NCBI GenBank assembly: GCA_045578725.1 | Contig: JAZNKS010000090.1 | Span: 1-22,432 of the forward strand | Origin: Flemingiibacterium sp045578725 | GTDB lineage: Bacteria; Bacillota; Clostridia; Oscillospirales; CAG-272 | Direction of reading: 5' to 3' | DNA: 22,432 nt | Program-made: the position numbers and the translations under genes | In this document: piece after piece, positions 6,942-14,850 of the stretch | How positions within the stretch are numbered: the stretch's first letter is position 1 | How the letters are laid out: every line of letters begins with the position of its first letter | Notes under the pieces: model-generated | The model's database searches: none | What the model was told of the DNA's origin: nothing | The model's input: the letters and a program-made list of their open reading frames with translations, nothing else

Positions 6942-8009
6942 ATGAAAAAAGCAATCACCGGGGAGCAGTTCCGCCGGGAATTCAAAAATCCGAAGCCGGG
7001 CGCCTATCTGTTCTTCGGTGATGAGAATTTCCTCAAGCACAGGGAGCTGGAATCCCTTCGCACCCGGATCTGCCCGGATCCGAGCCTGGAGGCTTTCAAT
7101 CACATCCTTTTCACCCGCGACAATTACAGCCCGGATGAGCTGATGAACGCGCTCCTGACCCCGCCGATGGGGGCCGGACTGAAGCTGATTGAGCTTTACG
7201 AGCTGCCCTTCGCCGAATACCGCAAAAAAGAGGATTCGGAGGGGCTGACCCGCGCGCTGGAGGCCGCAGCGGAAAGCGTCGATACCGTTCTGCTGATCTA
7301 CACCACGCCGGAGAATTTCGATGCGGGCGAGGCAAAGTCCCCCTCCGCGACGTACAAGCTGATCGCCGAATATGCGCTTCCGGTTGCTTTTGAAAAGGAA
7401 ACGGGACAGCGGCTGGTTCTCTGGGTGCAGAAGCATTTTACCGCCGAGCGGCTGATCGCCGAGCCGGGGGAATGCGCCTATCTGATCGATGCCGTGGGGC
7501 GGGACATGATGACCCTGCGCGGCGAGATAGAAAAGCTGACCGCCTGGCTCCATGCAAAGGAGCGGGATAAGCTTGAAAAGACCGACATCGATTTCATCTG
7601 TCCGCGCAACGTGGAATTCGGTGCCTTTGCCTTTGCCGATGCGATTCTCGATGCGGATAACGACAAGGCCTTCCGCATCCTCGGCGAGATGAAGCGCCGC
7701 AATGAACCGGCCCAGATGATTCTCGGCAGCATGAACAAGCTGTACACCGATCTTGCCGCCTTAAAGCTTGCCGATGAAAACGGGCTTTCCCCCGAAGAAG
7801 CCGCAAAAGCGCTCGGCCTGCATCCGTATGTGGCAAAGATCCGGATGGCCAAGGCAAAGGCTGCCGACCGGAGGGCTCTGGAAGCGGCGATTGATCTGCT
7901 TTATGAGGCCGATGAAATGCTCAAAACCAGCTCGGCGGATGAATACATCCTGCTGGAGCGGATGATTTCACAGGGCTCGCAGATCCGCAGGAAGAAGGTC
8001 TTTTCATGA
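6942..8009 (+). CDS. holA: DNA polymerase III delta subunit
   Basis: A 355-residue protein of the HolA family. In the clamp loader, delta opens the beta sliding clamp for loading onto DNA. Typical features are the N-terminal GAYLFFGDENFLKHRELESLR (about residues 20-40), an AAA+-like fold without a Walker A motif, a central FAFADAILDADNDKAFRILGEMKRRNEPAQMILGSM stretch (about 225-265), and a helical C-terminal collar ending in LLERMISQ. Length is normal (about 330-350). The start could be ATG 6942 or GTG 6936, the latter overlapping the DUF1934 stop; neither has a strong ribosome site. The stop overlaps the Toprim gene start (ATGA at 8006). Confidence 0.93.
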   Translation: MKKAITGEQFRREFKNPKPGAYLFFGDENFLKHRELESLRTRICPDPSLEAFNHILFTRDNYSPDELMNALLTPPMGAGLKLIELYELPFAEYRKKEDSEGLTRALEAAAESVDTVLLIYTTPENFDAGEAKSPSATYKLIAEYALPVAFEKETGQRLVLWVQKHFTAERLIAEPGECAYLIDAVGRDMMTLRGEIEKLTAWLHAKERDKLEKTDIDFICPRNVEFGAFAFADAILDADNDKAFRILGEMKRRNEPAQMILGSMNKLYTDLAALKLADENGLSPEEAAKALGLHPYVAKIRMAKAKAADRRALEAAIDLLYEADEMLKTSSADEYILLERMISQGSQIRRKKVFS

Positions 8010-8617
8010 CACAAAAGCTTATGATCGACCGGCCGATCGTGGTCGAAGGCAAATACGATAAAATCAAGCTGGCGGCCGTCTGCGAGGCACAGATCCTGAC
8101 AACCGACGGTTTTGGCATCTTTGCTTCCGAAGAAAAGAAAGCGCTCTTCCGGCGGCTTGCTATGCCGCGCGGGCTGATCGTGCTGACCGACAGCGACGGA
8201 GCGGGACTTGTCATCCGCAATTATTTCAACAAAATCCTGCCAAAGGAGAAGCTGATTCATCTCTATGTCCCGAAAATCGAGGGCAAGGAGAAGCGCAAGA
8301 AGCTCCCGTCAAAGGAAGGCGTTCTCGGTGTGGAGGGCATGGAGGCCGAGCTGCTGCGCTCGCTTCTGGCCCCTTATACCGCCGACAGCGTACCCTCGCC
8401 GATCACGCCCGTCACAAAGGCAGAATTCTATGCCGACGGCTATTCGGGAGGGGACGGCAGCGCCGCAAAGCGTGCCGCGCTCGCAAAGCAGCTCGGCCTG
8501 CCCGACAATCTCTCATCCAACGCGCTTCTGGCGGCGATCAATCTGCTGGGCGGCCGTGCGCTCTTGGATTCCATCCTGAAAAATGAAAGGATTGACGATC
8601 ATGATTCAAAAATGTAA
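8006..8617 (+). CDS. Toprim (RNase M5-like, DUF4093) protein
   Basis: A 203-residue protein with an N-terminal Toprim domain. The catalytic glutamate is in VVEGKYDK (E14) and the acidic pair is in LTDSDGAG (D62, D64). The rest matches the Firmicute Toprim/DUF4093 arrangement, with a VPKIEGKEKRKKLPSKEG segment (about 88-105) and EGMEAELLRSLL. RNase M5 (rnmV), which matures 5S rRNA, has the same domain order. The name is withheld because orthology cannot be established from sequence alone. ATG 8006 is preceded by GAAGG and overlaps the holA stop. Its 3' end overlaps the GtrA start by 17 bases. Confidence 0.75.
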   Translation: MTQKLMIDRPIVVEGKYDKIKLAAVCEAQILTTDGFGIFASEEKKALFRRLAMPRGLIVLTDSDGAGLVIRNYFNKILPKEKLIHLYVPKIEGKEKRKKLPSKEGVLGVEGMEAELLRSLLAPYTADSVPSPITPVTKAEFYADGYSGGDGSAAKRAALAKQLGLPDNLSSNALLAAINLLGGRALLDSILKNERIDDHDSKM

Positions 8618-9014
8618 GGAGCTTCTGATCCGGTACAAGGAGATCATCCTGTATCTGATCTTCGGCGTGGCCACCACCGTGGTCAGCCTCGGCGTCTATT
8701 ATCTGCTGCTCTGGCCGGGGCTTCATTATCTGGCCGCGCAGGTGCTCTCCTGGGCCGCGGCGGTGGTCTTCGCCTTTGTGGTCAACAAGCTTTTTGTATT
8801 TGAAGACAAGGACAATTCCCGCGCCGGCATTATGCGGCAGATCTGGCAGTTTGTCAGCGTTCGGCTCCTCTCGCTGGGGCTTGAAACCTTCCTTCTCTGG
8901 CTGATGGTGGATATCGCTCACATCGGGGAGGGAATTGCCAAGATTCCCGTATCCGTTCTGACCGTCATCATCAACTATGTGGCCTCCAAGCTGCTGATTT
9001 TCCGGAAGAAATGA
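8601..9014 (+). CDS. GtrA family membrane protein
   Basis: A 137-residue protein with four hydrophobic helices and the family pattern YLIFGVATTVVSLGVYYLLL (about 20-39), FVVNKLFVF (about 60-68) and a final NYVASKLLIFRKK. GtrA proteins are proposed to move undecaprenyl-linked sugars across the membrane for surface glycosylation. ATG 8601 is chosen because AAAGGA (8586-8591) lies 9 bases upstream; ATG 8583 lacks one. It overlaps the upstream gene by 17 bases and the flippase start by four (ATGA at 9011), so the three are likely co-translated. The glycosyltransferase on the opposite strand at 11236-12441 may act in the same surface-polysaccharide pathway. Confidence 0.87.
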   Translation: MIQKCKELLIRYKEIILYLIFGVATTVVSLGVYYLLLWPGLHYLAAQVLSWAAAVVFAFVVNKLFVFEDKDNSRAGIMRQIWQFVSVRLLSLGLETFLLWLMVDIAHIGEGIAKIPVSVLTVIINYVASKLLIFRKK

Positions 9015-10537
9015 GACGGTCGGAGCATTCCATTTACAACAGCCTGACGGCGATCGCAACCCAGGCGATCTCCCTGCTGTTCGGCTTTGTCACCCGGATC
9101 GTCTTTGTCCGGGTGCTCGGCGAGGCGTATCTCGGCATCAACGGGGTCTTCTATTCGGTGCTCTCGCTCCTCTCGCTGACCGAGCTCGGCATGGGGAGCG
9201 CGCTTACCTTCGCCCTGTACAAGCCGCTGTCCGAGGACGATCACGAAGCGGTCGGCCGGATCATGAATCTCTACGCCCTCGCGTATCGGATTGTCGCGCT
9301 GGTGCTGATGCTGATCGGGCTTTGCCTGATTCCGTTTCTCGGACTCATTACCGCGGATGTACCCGAGGTTTCGGGCGTTACCGCGATCTATCTGCTGTTC
9401 CTCGTCAATTCGGCGGCCAGCTATCTTTTCTCCTATAAACGCTCGCTGATCACCGCCTCCCAGCGGGATCGGATCAACGCCGTCAATCTCTTTGTTTTCG
9501 CCTGCCTGCAGAATCTTCTCCAGCTGGTGCTGCTTCTGACAACGGGCAGTTATCTTCTGTATCTGGCGGCCCAGCTGATCTGCACGCTTGCCTCCAATCT
9601 CGCCATCTCACACACAGCAGGGAAGCTGTTTCCCTGGCTGCGGGATGTCCGCGGTCTGCCCGGGAAAGATGTCATGGCTCCGATCATCAAAAATGTAAAG
9701 GCGATGTTCTGCACCCGCTTCGGAAGCGTGGCAGTCACCGGTACCGACAATCTGCTGATCGCATCGGTGGACGTTCTGCTGGTAGGCATCTATTCCAACT
9801 ATCTGCTGGTGCTCCAGACCGTGCAGACGGTGCTGGGGCAGGTCATCACAGCCGTCACGGCGAGTGTCGGCAGTCTGATTGCCGAATCGGAGGATCCCGG
9901 CGCCAGACGGCGGGTCTGGGGCGACATCCATTTTGCCGCATCCTGGCTCTACGGCTTTTCGGCAATCGCACTGGATCTTCTGTCCACCCGCTTCATCGTG
10001 CTGGCCTTCGGTCCCGAAATGGAGCTGGCCGCTCCGATCGTGCATCTGATGGCGGTCAACTTCTATCTTGCCGGACTTCGTCAGCCCAATCAGATGTTCA
10101 TCAATGCCGCCGGTCTGTTTGAGCCGGTAAAATTCAAGGGCTTTATTGAGGCGGCCGTCAATCTGGCCGTATCGGCGCTGTTTCTTTTGATGGGGATGGG
10201 CATCACGGGCGTTCTGCTCGGTACCACCGTTTCGCATCTTGTCATCAGCTTCACATGGGAGCCGTTCTGTGTCGGCAAGTATTGCCTCGGGCGGGGAATT
10301 CCCGGCGCGTTTCTGCTCCGCACCGCCATCGGAACGCTGGGCGTCCTGCTCGCATGGGCGCTGACATCCGGCGTCACCGCCATTCTCCCATCGGGAATCG
10401 GCGGCTTTCTTGCAGCGGCGGCCATCACCGCGATCCTGCCAAATCTGATCTTTCTTCTGATCGGGCACAGAAGCCGCTCCTTTGCCTATTTCGTATCGGC
10501 GGGGAAACGGATGCTCGGTCGGGTAACAGCAAAATAA
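9011..10537 (+). CDS. Polysaccharide (Wzx/PST-type) flippase of the MOP superfamily
   Basis: A 508-residue integral membrane protein with about 12-14 hydrophobic helices. The N-terminus, NSLTAIATQAISLLFGF then TRIVFVRVLGEAYLGINGVF (about 9-50), is typical of polysaccharide exporters of the Wzx/PST family. FNYKR-like SYKRSLI (about 142-148) is a usual loop. It should flip lipid-linked oligosaccharides or teichoic/capsular precursors to the outer face. The start overlaps the gtrA stop. Just after its stop the DNA runs directly into a 5'-truncated copy of a small membrane protein gene. Confidence 0.87.
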   Translation: MRRSEHSIYNSLTAIATQAISLLFGFVTRIVFVRVLGEAYLGINGVFYSVLSLLSLTELGMGSALTFALYKPLSEDDHEAVGRIMNLYALAYRIVALVLMLIGLCLIPFLGLITADVPEVSGVTAIYLLFLVNSAASYLFSYKRSLITASQRDRINAVNLFVFACLQNLLQLVLLLTTGSYLLYLAAQLICTLASNLAISHTAGKLFPWLRDVRGLPGKDVMAPIIKNVKAMFCTRFGSVAVTGTDNLLIASVDVLLVGIYSNYLLVLQTVQTVLGQVITAVTASVGSLIAESEDPGARRRVWGDIHFAASWLYGFSAIALDLLSTRFIVLAFGPEMELAAPIVHLMAVNFYLAGLRQPNQMFINAAGLFEPVKFKGFIEAAVNLAVSALFLLMGMGITGVLLGTTVSHLVISFTWEPFCVGKYCLGRGIPGAFLLRTAIGTLGVLLAWALTSGVTAILPSGIGGFLAAAAITAILPNLIFLLIGHRSRSFAYFVSAGKRMLGRVTAK

Positions 10538-10538
10538 C

Positions 10539-10736
10539 TTTGGAGGCTATGACTTCGCGTATTGCCTATGCTTTGTGGTCCGCATTGTCTGCGGCGCGTT
10601 TCTGATCGCCGCCGGCCTGCTCGGTATTTCGGGCTGGTACTGGAAGATGGCGCTGATTGGCGTTGGAGGATACGTGCTGCTGCTTTTCACCTTCGCCGCA
10701 AACCAACAAATTGTCCGAAAAAAGAAAAAGAAATAA
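10539..10736 (+). pseudogene. 5'-truncated paralogue of the downstream membrane protein
   Basis: The frame TTT GGA GGC TAT GAC TTC encodes a 65-residue segment without a usable start codon (no ATG, GTG or TTG ahead of the conserved part), terminated by TAA at 10734-10736. From YDFA onward, about 31 of 62 residues match the C-terminal half of the gene at 10794-11195, including GWYWK and the polybasic KKK end. The N-terminal half of the family is absent. GGAGG at 10542-10546 resembles the ribosome site of the intact gene. The ATG 7 bases after its start is out of frame and gives only 18 codons. Tandem duplication followed by deletion is the simplest explanation. Confidence 0.75.
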
Positions 10737-10793
10737 AAATGCCGCCGCGCAGTCTTCACCGCGATGGCTAATGAAAATCGGAGGCTCATCACC

Positions 10794-11195
10794 ATGATTC
10801 GCAATTTTTACTTCCCGAATTTCTATTTCCTCGTCAGCACGCTGATCTTTCTCTTCAAGGGAACGATGAGCTTCTCCTTTTTCTTCAAATTCCATATTCC
10901 GGCTTCGCTTCTGCTGCTTGTGATTTCCTTCCTTCTTCGGTCTGCCGTCTGCAGCCGGTTCGGCGGCGGAAGCGAATTCAGCGATCCGGTCTATGATTCC
11001 GCGCTCTATGATTTTGCGCATTATCTGGGACTTTTCCTGCGCCTTCTCTGCGCCGCTTTCCTCGTTTGGGCCGGCCTGAACGGCATCACGGGATGGTATT
11101 GGAAGGTGGTTCTCATTGCCGTCGCCTCCTATCTGCTCATCCTTCTGACATGGGGAATCGACCGGCTGATTGCCAAACGCCGGAAAAAGAAATAA
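10794..11195 (+). CDS. Small multi-pass membrane protein, unknown family
   Basis: A 133-residue protein with four hydrophobic segments: two in the N-terminal half (about 8-25 and 30-47) and two after residue 75. It ends in a basic tail (AKRRKKK). I recognise no family. ATG 10794 is chosen because GGAGG (10780-10784) lies 9 bases upstream; the frame also opens at 10764 without a ribosome site. The C-terminal half has a degraded copy directly upstream. It follows the flippase and may be part of the same surface-polysaccharide cluster, but that rests only on position. It ends at a bidirectional terminator. Confidence 0.7.
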   Translation: MIRNFYFPNFYFLVSTLIFLFKGTMSFSFFFKFHIPASLLLLVISFLLRSAVCSRFGGGSEFSDPVYDSALYDFAHYLGLFLRLLCAAFLVWAGLNGITGWYWKVVLIAVASYLLILLTWGIDRLIAKRRKKK

Positions 11196-11202
11196 GAAAA
11201 CA

Positions 11203-11236
11203 AACGCCGTTCCGGTGAAGGGAACGGCGTTCTTTC
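11203..11236. terminator. Bidirectional terminator between convergent genes
   Basis: An 11-bp perfect stem (AACGCCGTTCC 11203-11213 with GGAACGGCGTT 11221-11231) has a 7-base loop. It has A-rich sequence on the left and a T-rich tail (TTCTTTCTATT) on the right. It separates the plus-strand membrane protein from the minus-strand glycosyltransferase and overlaps the last bases of the latter's end. Confidence 0.85.
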
Positions 11237-12441
11237 TATTCGATAGCGCGTAAAACGTGCTCGTAGTAGGATCCGGCATCGAAGGCCATCGCGGCTTCTC
11301 GTGCTTCTTTGGCGGCACGGGAGCGGAAGGCGGGATCGTTATACAGGCGCTCGGCCATCGTATCGATCGCCTTGGTCAGCGAATTGACGTAGCCGAGGCC
11401 CCGCTTTACGGTGAGGCAGACATCCGTATTCTTCAGCGCGGCCGTGTATTCGCCGATGCCGCCGGAATCGCTGACAATCAGCGGAAGGCCCGTTGACATG
11501 GCCTCCAGAACCGGAAGTCCCGCCGGTTCATCCCAGACGGACGGCACAACGGCAAAATCGGCGCGGGCTAAAAAGCGGGCAGTCGAGGCCGGCTTCACGC
11601 TTCCGATGAAGATGACACGCCCCTCGGGCGCTTCTTTTTCCAGCATTTCCCGATATTCGTCGCGAATATTTTCGCCGTATTCGGCCGAGCCGACCAGCAG
11701 AAGCTTCAGACCGGTGCCCGCGAAGGTGGTACGGGCGAGCGCCTTGACCAATTCCACCGCGCCTTTTTCCGGGATCAGGCGGCCCACGAAGACGGCCAGC
11801 AGATCCTCGTCGGCAATGCCGTACTTGGCCCGCTTCCCGTGGCGGATATCGGTATACAGCGCGGCATCGAAGCGGTCGGTTTCCACGCAGTCGCAGAGCA
11901 CCTGACTCCGCGCGGCGGGAATCCCGGCTTTGACGGCCTCCGTCATCAGAAATTCGCTTACAAAGAGGAATTTGCGGATGTATTTTGTGGATTTGCGGTA
12001 ATCGGGGATATCCTCGCCCCAGAAAACATTGTGGGCGTGATAGATCACCGGCCGGCCGGCAAGCTTTGCAATCGGCTTCACATATGGATAGGCGTTCTCG
12101 ATAAGGATGTCATCGAAAGCGCGCCCGCGCAGAGCCTTTTTCAGCCCGCGCAGATAATCAAAGCGAAGGGATGTCGGCTGGCCGAGCCTTTTGCGGATCC
12201 GGCATTCCAGCTGATTGGACATCGGCTCGGATTTGGTGACATCGATGTAGACAAATTTTGTGTGGACAAAGGATTGGGCAGCGTCTCTTGCGCGATCGTC
12301 GGCGCGGCAGAAGACGGTGATTTCAATGGGATTCCGGGCCGTTTCGTTGGCGCGCAGGAAAATATCGCAGAGCCGTTCCACGCCTCCGCCGGGGCAGGGC
12401 GGCATCGGATGGAGCGGCGGCATAATCATGGCAAGGGTCAT
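11236..12441 (-). CDS. Glycosyltransferase family 4
   Basis: A 401-residue GT-B fold enzyme. The acceptor-side N-terminus has a GGGVERL motif (18-24). The donor-binding C-terminal half has VGRLIPEKG (219-227) and the retaining-GT4 signature E305-x7-E313 in DEPAGLPVLEAMSTG. This is followed by the SDSGGIGEY loop. It should transfer a sugar from a nucleotide donor to a surface glycan or lipid acceptor; neither is predictable. ATG 12441 has AAAAGGAG 7 bases upstream and its own promoter at 12477-12505. Neighbours with a likely related role are the flippase and GtrA across the terminator. Confidence 0.92.
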   Translation of the reverse strand: MTLAMIMPPLHPMPPCPGGGVERLCDIFLRANETARNPIEITVFCRADDRARDAAQSFVHTKFVYIDVTKSEPMSNQLECRIRKRLGQPTSLRFDYLRGLKKALRGRAFDDILIENAYPYVKPIAKLAGRPVIYHAHNVFWGEDIPDYRKSTKYIRKFLFVSEFLMTEAVKAGIPAARSQVLCDCVETDRFDAALYTDIRHGKRAKYGIADEDLLAVFVGRLIPEKGAVELVKALARTTFAGTGLKLLLVGSAEYGENIRDEYREMLEKEAPEGRVIFIGSVKPASTARFLARADFAVVPSVWDEPAGLPVLEAMSTGLPLIVSDSGGIGEYTAALKNTDVCLTVKRGLGYVNSLTKAIDTMAERLYNDPAFRSRAAKEAREAAMAFDAGSYYEHVLRAIE

Positions 12442-12476
12442 AACGGGACTCCTTTTCTTGCTTGGATGTTCGATCC

Positions 12477-12505
12477 ATTATACCATATCCGGCGCTGTCC
12501 GTCAA
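12477..12505 (-). promoter_or_regulatory. Glycosyltransferase promoter
   Basis: On the minus strand, TTGACG (12505-12500) and TATAAT (12482-12477) are separated by 17 bases with a TGG extended -10. The terminator of hpf lies immediately upstream (12531-12570), so this gene is transcribed independently. Confidence 0.85.
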
Positions 12506-12530
12506 GAAAGAGAGCGAAATTTCCGACAAT

Positions 12531-12570
12531 AAAAAGGGCCGGAACGCCCTCGTGCGCAGGGCGTTCCGGC
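12531..12570 (-). terminator. hpf terminator
   Basis: A 13-bp GC-rich stem (12538-12550 with 12558-12570), 7-base loop, is followed on the minus strand by CCTTTTTATT. It is preceded by two other hairpins: 12572-12595 (8-bp stem, containing GAGCTC in the loop) and 12602-12619 (7-bp stem, 4-base loop). The hpf transcript therefore ends in three consecutive stem-loops within about 90 bases. Confidence 0.85.
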
Positions 12571-12635
12571 TGCGGAAGGTGAGCTCTCCTTCCGCCTTCA
12601 ACCGCGTTTTTTAACGCGGCAGGAGCGAAGCAAGA

Positions 12636-13148
12636 TTATTTCGGCTGAATCAGGCCGTAGGCACCGTCCCGGCGGCGGTAGACGACATTCAGCTCGTCGG
12701 TTTCGGGATCGCAGAACAGATAGAAATCGTGTCCGATCAGATTCATCTGCATGACGGCCTCCTCGGGGCTCATCGGCTCGATGGGGAACTGCTTTCTTCT
12801 GATGATGATTTCCTCTTCCTCAGGCTCAGCCGTATCAAAGGCATTCAGCGAGCCATCGCGCAGGCGTTTTTCCAGCTTCGTCTTATGCTTGCGGATCTGG
12901 CGCTCGATGGCATCCATCGTGCGGTCCAGCGCGGTCTGGAAGGTGGCTTCACTCTCCTCGGCACGGAAGATCGTGGATCCGGCCCGGATTGTCAGTTCAA
13001 CACGCTCATCGTCGCGCTGACGCGAAAGCTTGACGAGCGCATCGGAATCATCGCCGAAGAAGCGGTCGAATTTTGCCAGCTTTTTTTCAGCCATGGCGGC
13101 GAAATCAGCAGGAACATTCATCTGTCTTGCGGTAATGGTTGTCTTCAT
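12636..13148 (-). CDS. hpf: Long-form ribosome hibernation promoting factor
   Basis: A 170-residue protein that dimerises 70S ribosomes into inactive 100S particles in stationary phase. Residues 1-97 are the S30AE domain, starting TITARQMNVPADF with a basic region RQIRKHKTKLEKR. An acidic linker (PEEEE) follows. Residues about 115-170 are the C-terminal dimerisation domain: IIRRKQFPIEPMSPEEAVMQM then LIGHDFYLF and VVYRRRDGAYGLIQP. ATG 13148 is chosen because AAAGGTGG lies 8 bases upstream; a GTG start at 13160 would precede the ribosome site. It has a strong promoter, and its -35 region is identical over 18 bases to that of secG. Confidence 0.95.
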   Translation of the reverse strand: MKTTITARQMNVPADFAAMAEKKLAKFDRFFGDDSDALVKLSRQRDDERVELTIRAGSTIFRAEESEATFQTALDRTMDAIERQIRKHKTKLEKRLRDGSLNAFDTAEPEEEEIIIRRKQFPIEPMSPEEAVMQMNLIGHDFYLFCDPETDELNVVYRRRDGAYGLIQPK

Positions 13149-13218
13149 AGCGTGTACCACCTTTGTTTGAATTCAGCGAAGGCGGCAGGTTTGAGACCTT
13201 CCGTCTCCCTGTGATCTT

Positions 13219-13247
13219 ATTATACCACACATCCGGAAGAATTGCAA
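13219..13247 (-). promoter_or_regulatory. hpf promoter
   Basis: On the minus strand, TTGCAA (13247-13242) and TATAAT (13224-13219) have a 17-base spacer and a TGG extended -10. The leader is about 64 bases. Confidence 0.87.
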
Positions 13248-13365
13248 GGGGTTTTCAGTAATTTGTGCCCGCGAATTGATATATTTTCAATCTGTTCACA
13301 TTTGCACGGCCGGGCACCGCCGGGATTCCGTGTCGGAATTGTAAACTTTTTGTCGATTCTGCCTA

Positions 13366-13394
13366 TTTACAGCCCGGCGGGAGCATGATATAAT
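13366..13394 (+). promoter_or_regulatory. Promoter of the uracil permease gene
   Basis: TTTACA (13366-13371) and TATAAT (13389-13394) are 17 bases apart, with TGA extended -10. The leader would be only about 30 bases, too short for a PyrR-type attenuator. Confidence 0.85.
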
Positions 13395-13430
13395 TATTTG
13401 AATCCATTTATGAAAGGTGTGACCCGTATC

Positions 13431-14801
13431 ATGAACATTCTCTCGAAGCTCAATCTCATGCTGTTCCCGGATTCCAAGGAATATCCGAAGAACGGCGCGG
13501 CAAAAACCTTTACGCTGGGTCTCCAGCACGCATTCGCCATGTCCTGCGCCACGATCCTGGTGCCCCTGCTCACCGGCCTTGACGTCGGTGTCGCTCTGTT
13601 TGCGGCCGGTCTCGGCACGCTGATCTTCCACCTCTGCACCGGCGGCCGGATGCCTACCTTCCTCGGAAGCTCCTTCGCCTTTATCACGGCGCTTCAGGCG
13701 GTTGTCGGCAATCCCGAATTCGGCGCGACCAAGGATGAACAGATCGCCGCTGCCATGGGCGGTATCGTCGCCGCCGGCGCGTTCTATGTCATCCTCGCCA
13801 TCATCGTCAAATTCTTCGGAAGCAAATTCATCGACAAGCTCTTTCCGCCCGTTGTCCGCGGTGTCGGTATCGCCATCATCGGTCTGAACCTTGCCAGCGC
13901 GGCTATCAACAACATTCAGTCCAACAACGGCTTTGAGCTGTTCTCGGCCGGTTACTACTGGAGCTGGATCCTCGCGCTGATCACCTGCATTACCGCGATT
14001 GTTCTCTCCAGCTACGGCAAGGGAATGGTCAAGCAGTCCAGTATCGTCATCGCGCTGGGCGTCGGCTATGTCCTCTCGCTGATCGTATCGCTGACCGGCC
14101 TCGCACCGGAAGGCCTCATGAACCTTAATAAGGTCGCCGAGCACGGCTGGCTGGAGGTTCCGCACTTTGTACTGCCGTCCTTCAATCTGAAGGCCATCGG
14201 CCTGATCGCGCCCATCGCGATTGTCACCTGCGTTGAGCACGTCGGCGACGTCTATGCCAACGGCGCGGTTGTCGGCAAGAACTTCACCGAGAAGCCCGGT
14301 CTGCACCGCACCTTCCTCGGCGACGGTCTGGCGACTCTGGTTGCCGGTCTCTTCGGCGGCCCGGCCAACACCACCTATTCGGAGAACACCGCCGTTCTGG
14401 CGGCTACCGGCAACTACAATCCGGTAACCCTGCGCGTTGCGGCTGTCATCGCCATCGTGATCTCCTTCTTCGGCAAGGCGATCGGCGTGGTGGAAACCGT
14501 ACCGAACTGCGTACTGGGCGGTGCCTGCATCGTGCTGTACGGCATGATCTCCTCCGTCGGTCTGCGCACGCTGGTCGAGAATCACGTTGACTTCACCAAG
14601 AACCGCAACCTGTCCATCGCGGCCGTTATGCTGGTTCTGGCCATGGGCGGCGCTGTCATCGGCGTATCGTCCTTCAGCTTCAGCGGCATTGGACTTGGCA
14701 TCATCGCCGGCATCATCCTGAATCTCGTCCTTCCCGAATCGAAGGAGCAGGGCATCGCCCACTCCGTTCCCGCGGAAGAAATCATCGAGGAAAAGAAGTA
14801 A
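13431..14801 (+). CDS. uraA: Uracil (NCS2/UraA family) permease
   Basis: A 456-residue nucleobase transporter with about 12-14 helices. Family marks: LGLQHAFAMSCATILVP (29-45) and PTFLGSSFAFI (75-85). The substrate-site motif GGPANTTYSENTAVLAATG lies around residue 308-326. NCS2 permeases import uracil or xanthine with protons; SSFAFI favours the uracil group. ATG 13431 follows AAAGGTG (13413-13419) at 11 bases; ATG 13410 would be only about 9 bases from the predicted transcript start, and the frame opens at TTG 13398 within the promoter region. It is monocistronic and ends at a strong terminator. A long antisense frame is a coding shadow. Confidence 0.9.
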   Translation: MNILSKLNLMLFPDSKEYPKNGAAKTFTLGLQHAFAMSCATILVPLLTGLDVGVALFAAGLGTLIFHLCTGGRMPTFLGSSFAFITALQAVVGNPEFGATKDEQIAAAMGGIVAAGAFYVILAIIVKFFGSKFIDKLFPPVVRGVGIAIIGLNLASAAINNIQSNNGFELFSAGYYWSWILALITCITAIVLSSYGKGMVKQSSIVIALGVGYVLSLIVSLTGLAPEGLMNLNKVAEHGWLEVPHFVLPSFNLKAIGLIAPIAIVTCVEHVGDVYANGAVVGKNFTEKPGLHRTFLGDGLATLVAGLFGGPANTTYSENTAVLAATGNYNPVTLRVAAVIAIVISFFGKAIGVVETVPNCVLGGACIVLYGMISSVGLRTLVENHVDFTKNRNLSIAAVMLVLAMGGAVIGVSSFSFSGIGLGIIAGIILNLVLPESKEQGIAHSVPAEEIIEEKK

Positions 14802-14815
14802 TCCTGACAAAACGG

Positions 14816-14850
14816 ATCTCCCGGAGCGAAAGCTCCGGGAGATTTTTGTT
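14816..14850 (+). terminator. uraA terminator
   Basis: A 12-bp stem (14816-14827 with 14832-14843) capped by a GAAA tetraloop is followed by TTTTTGTTT. The same hairpin lies just after the stop of the minus-strand ORF at 14850 and may also end that transcript. Confidence 0.9.

Noticed and set aside
13395..13430. PyrR attenuator or uracil-linked riboswitch before uraA
   Set aside because: The predicted leader is about 30 bases and contains only the ribosome site.
13296..14810. 504-codon minus-strand frame
   Set aside because: Shadow of the permease gene with Asp/Gly-rich composition, overlapping its promoter.
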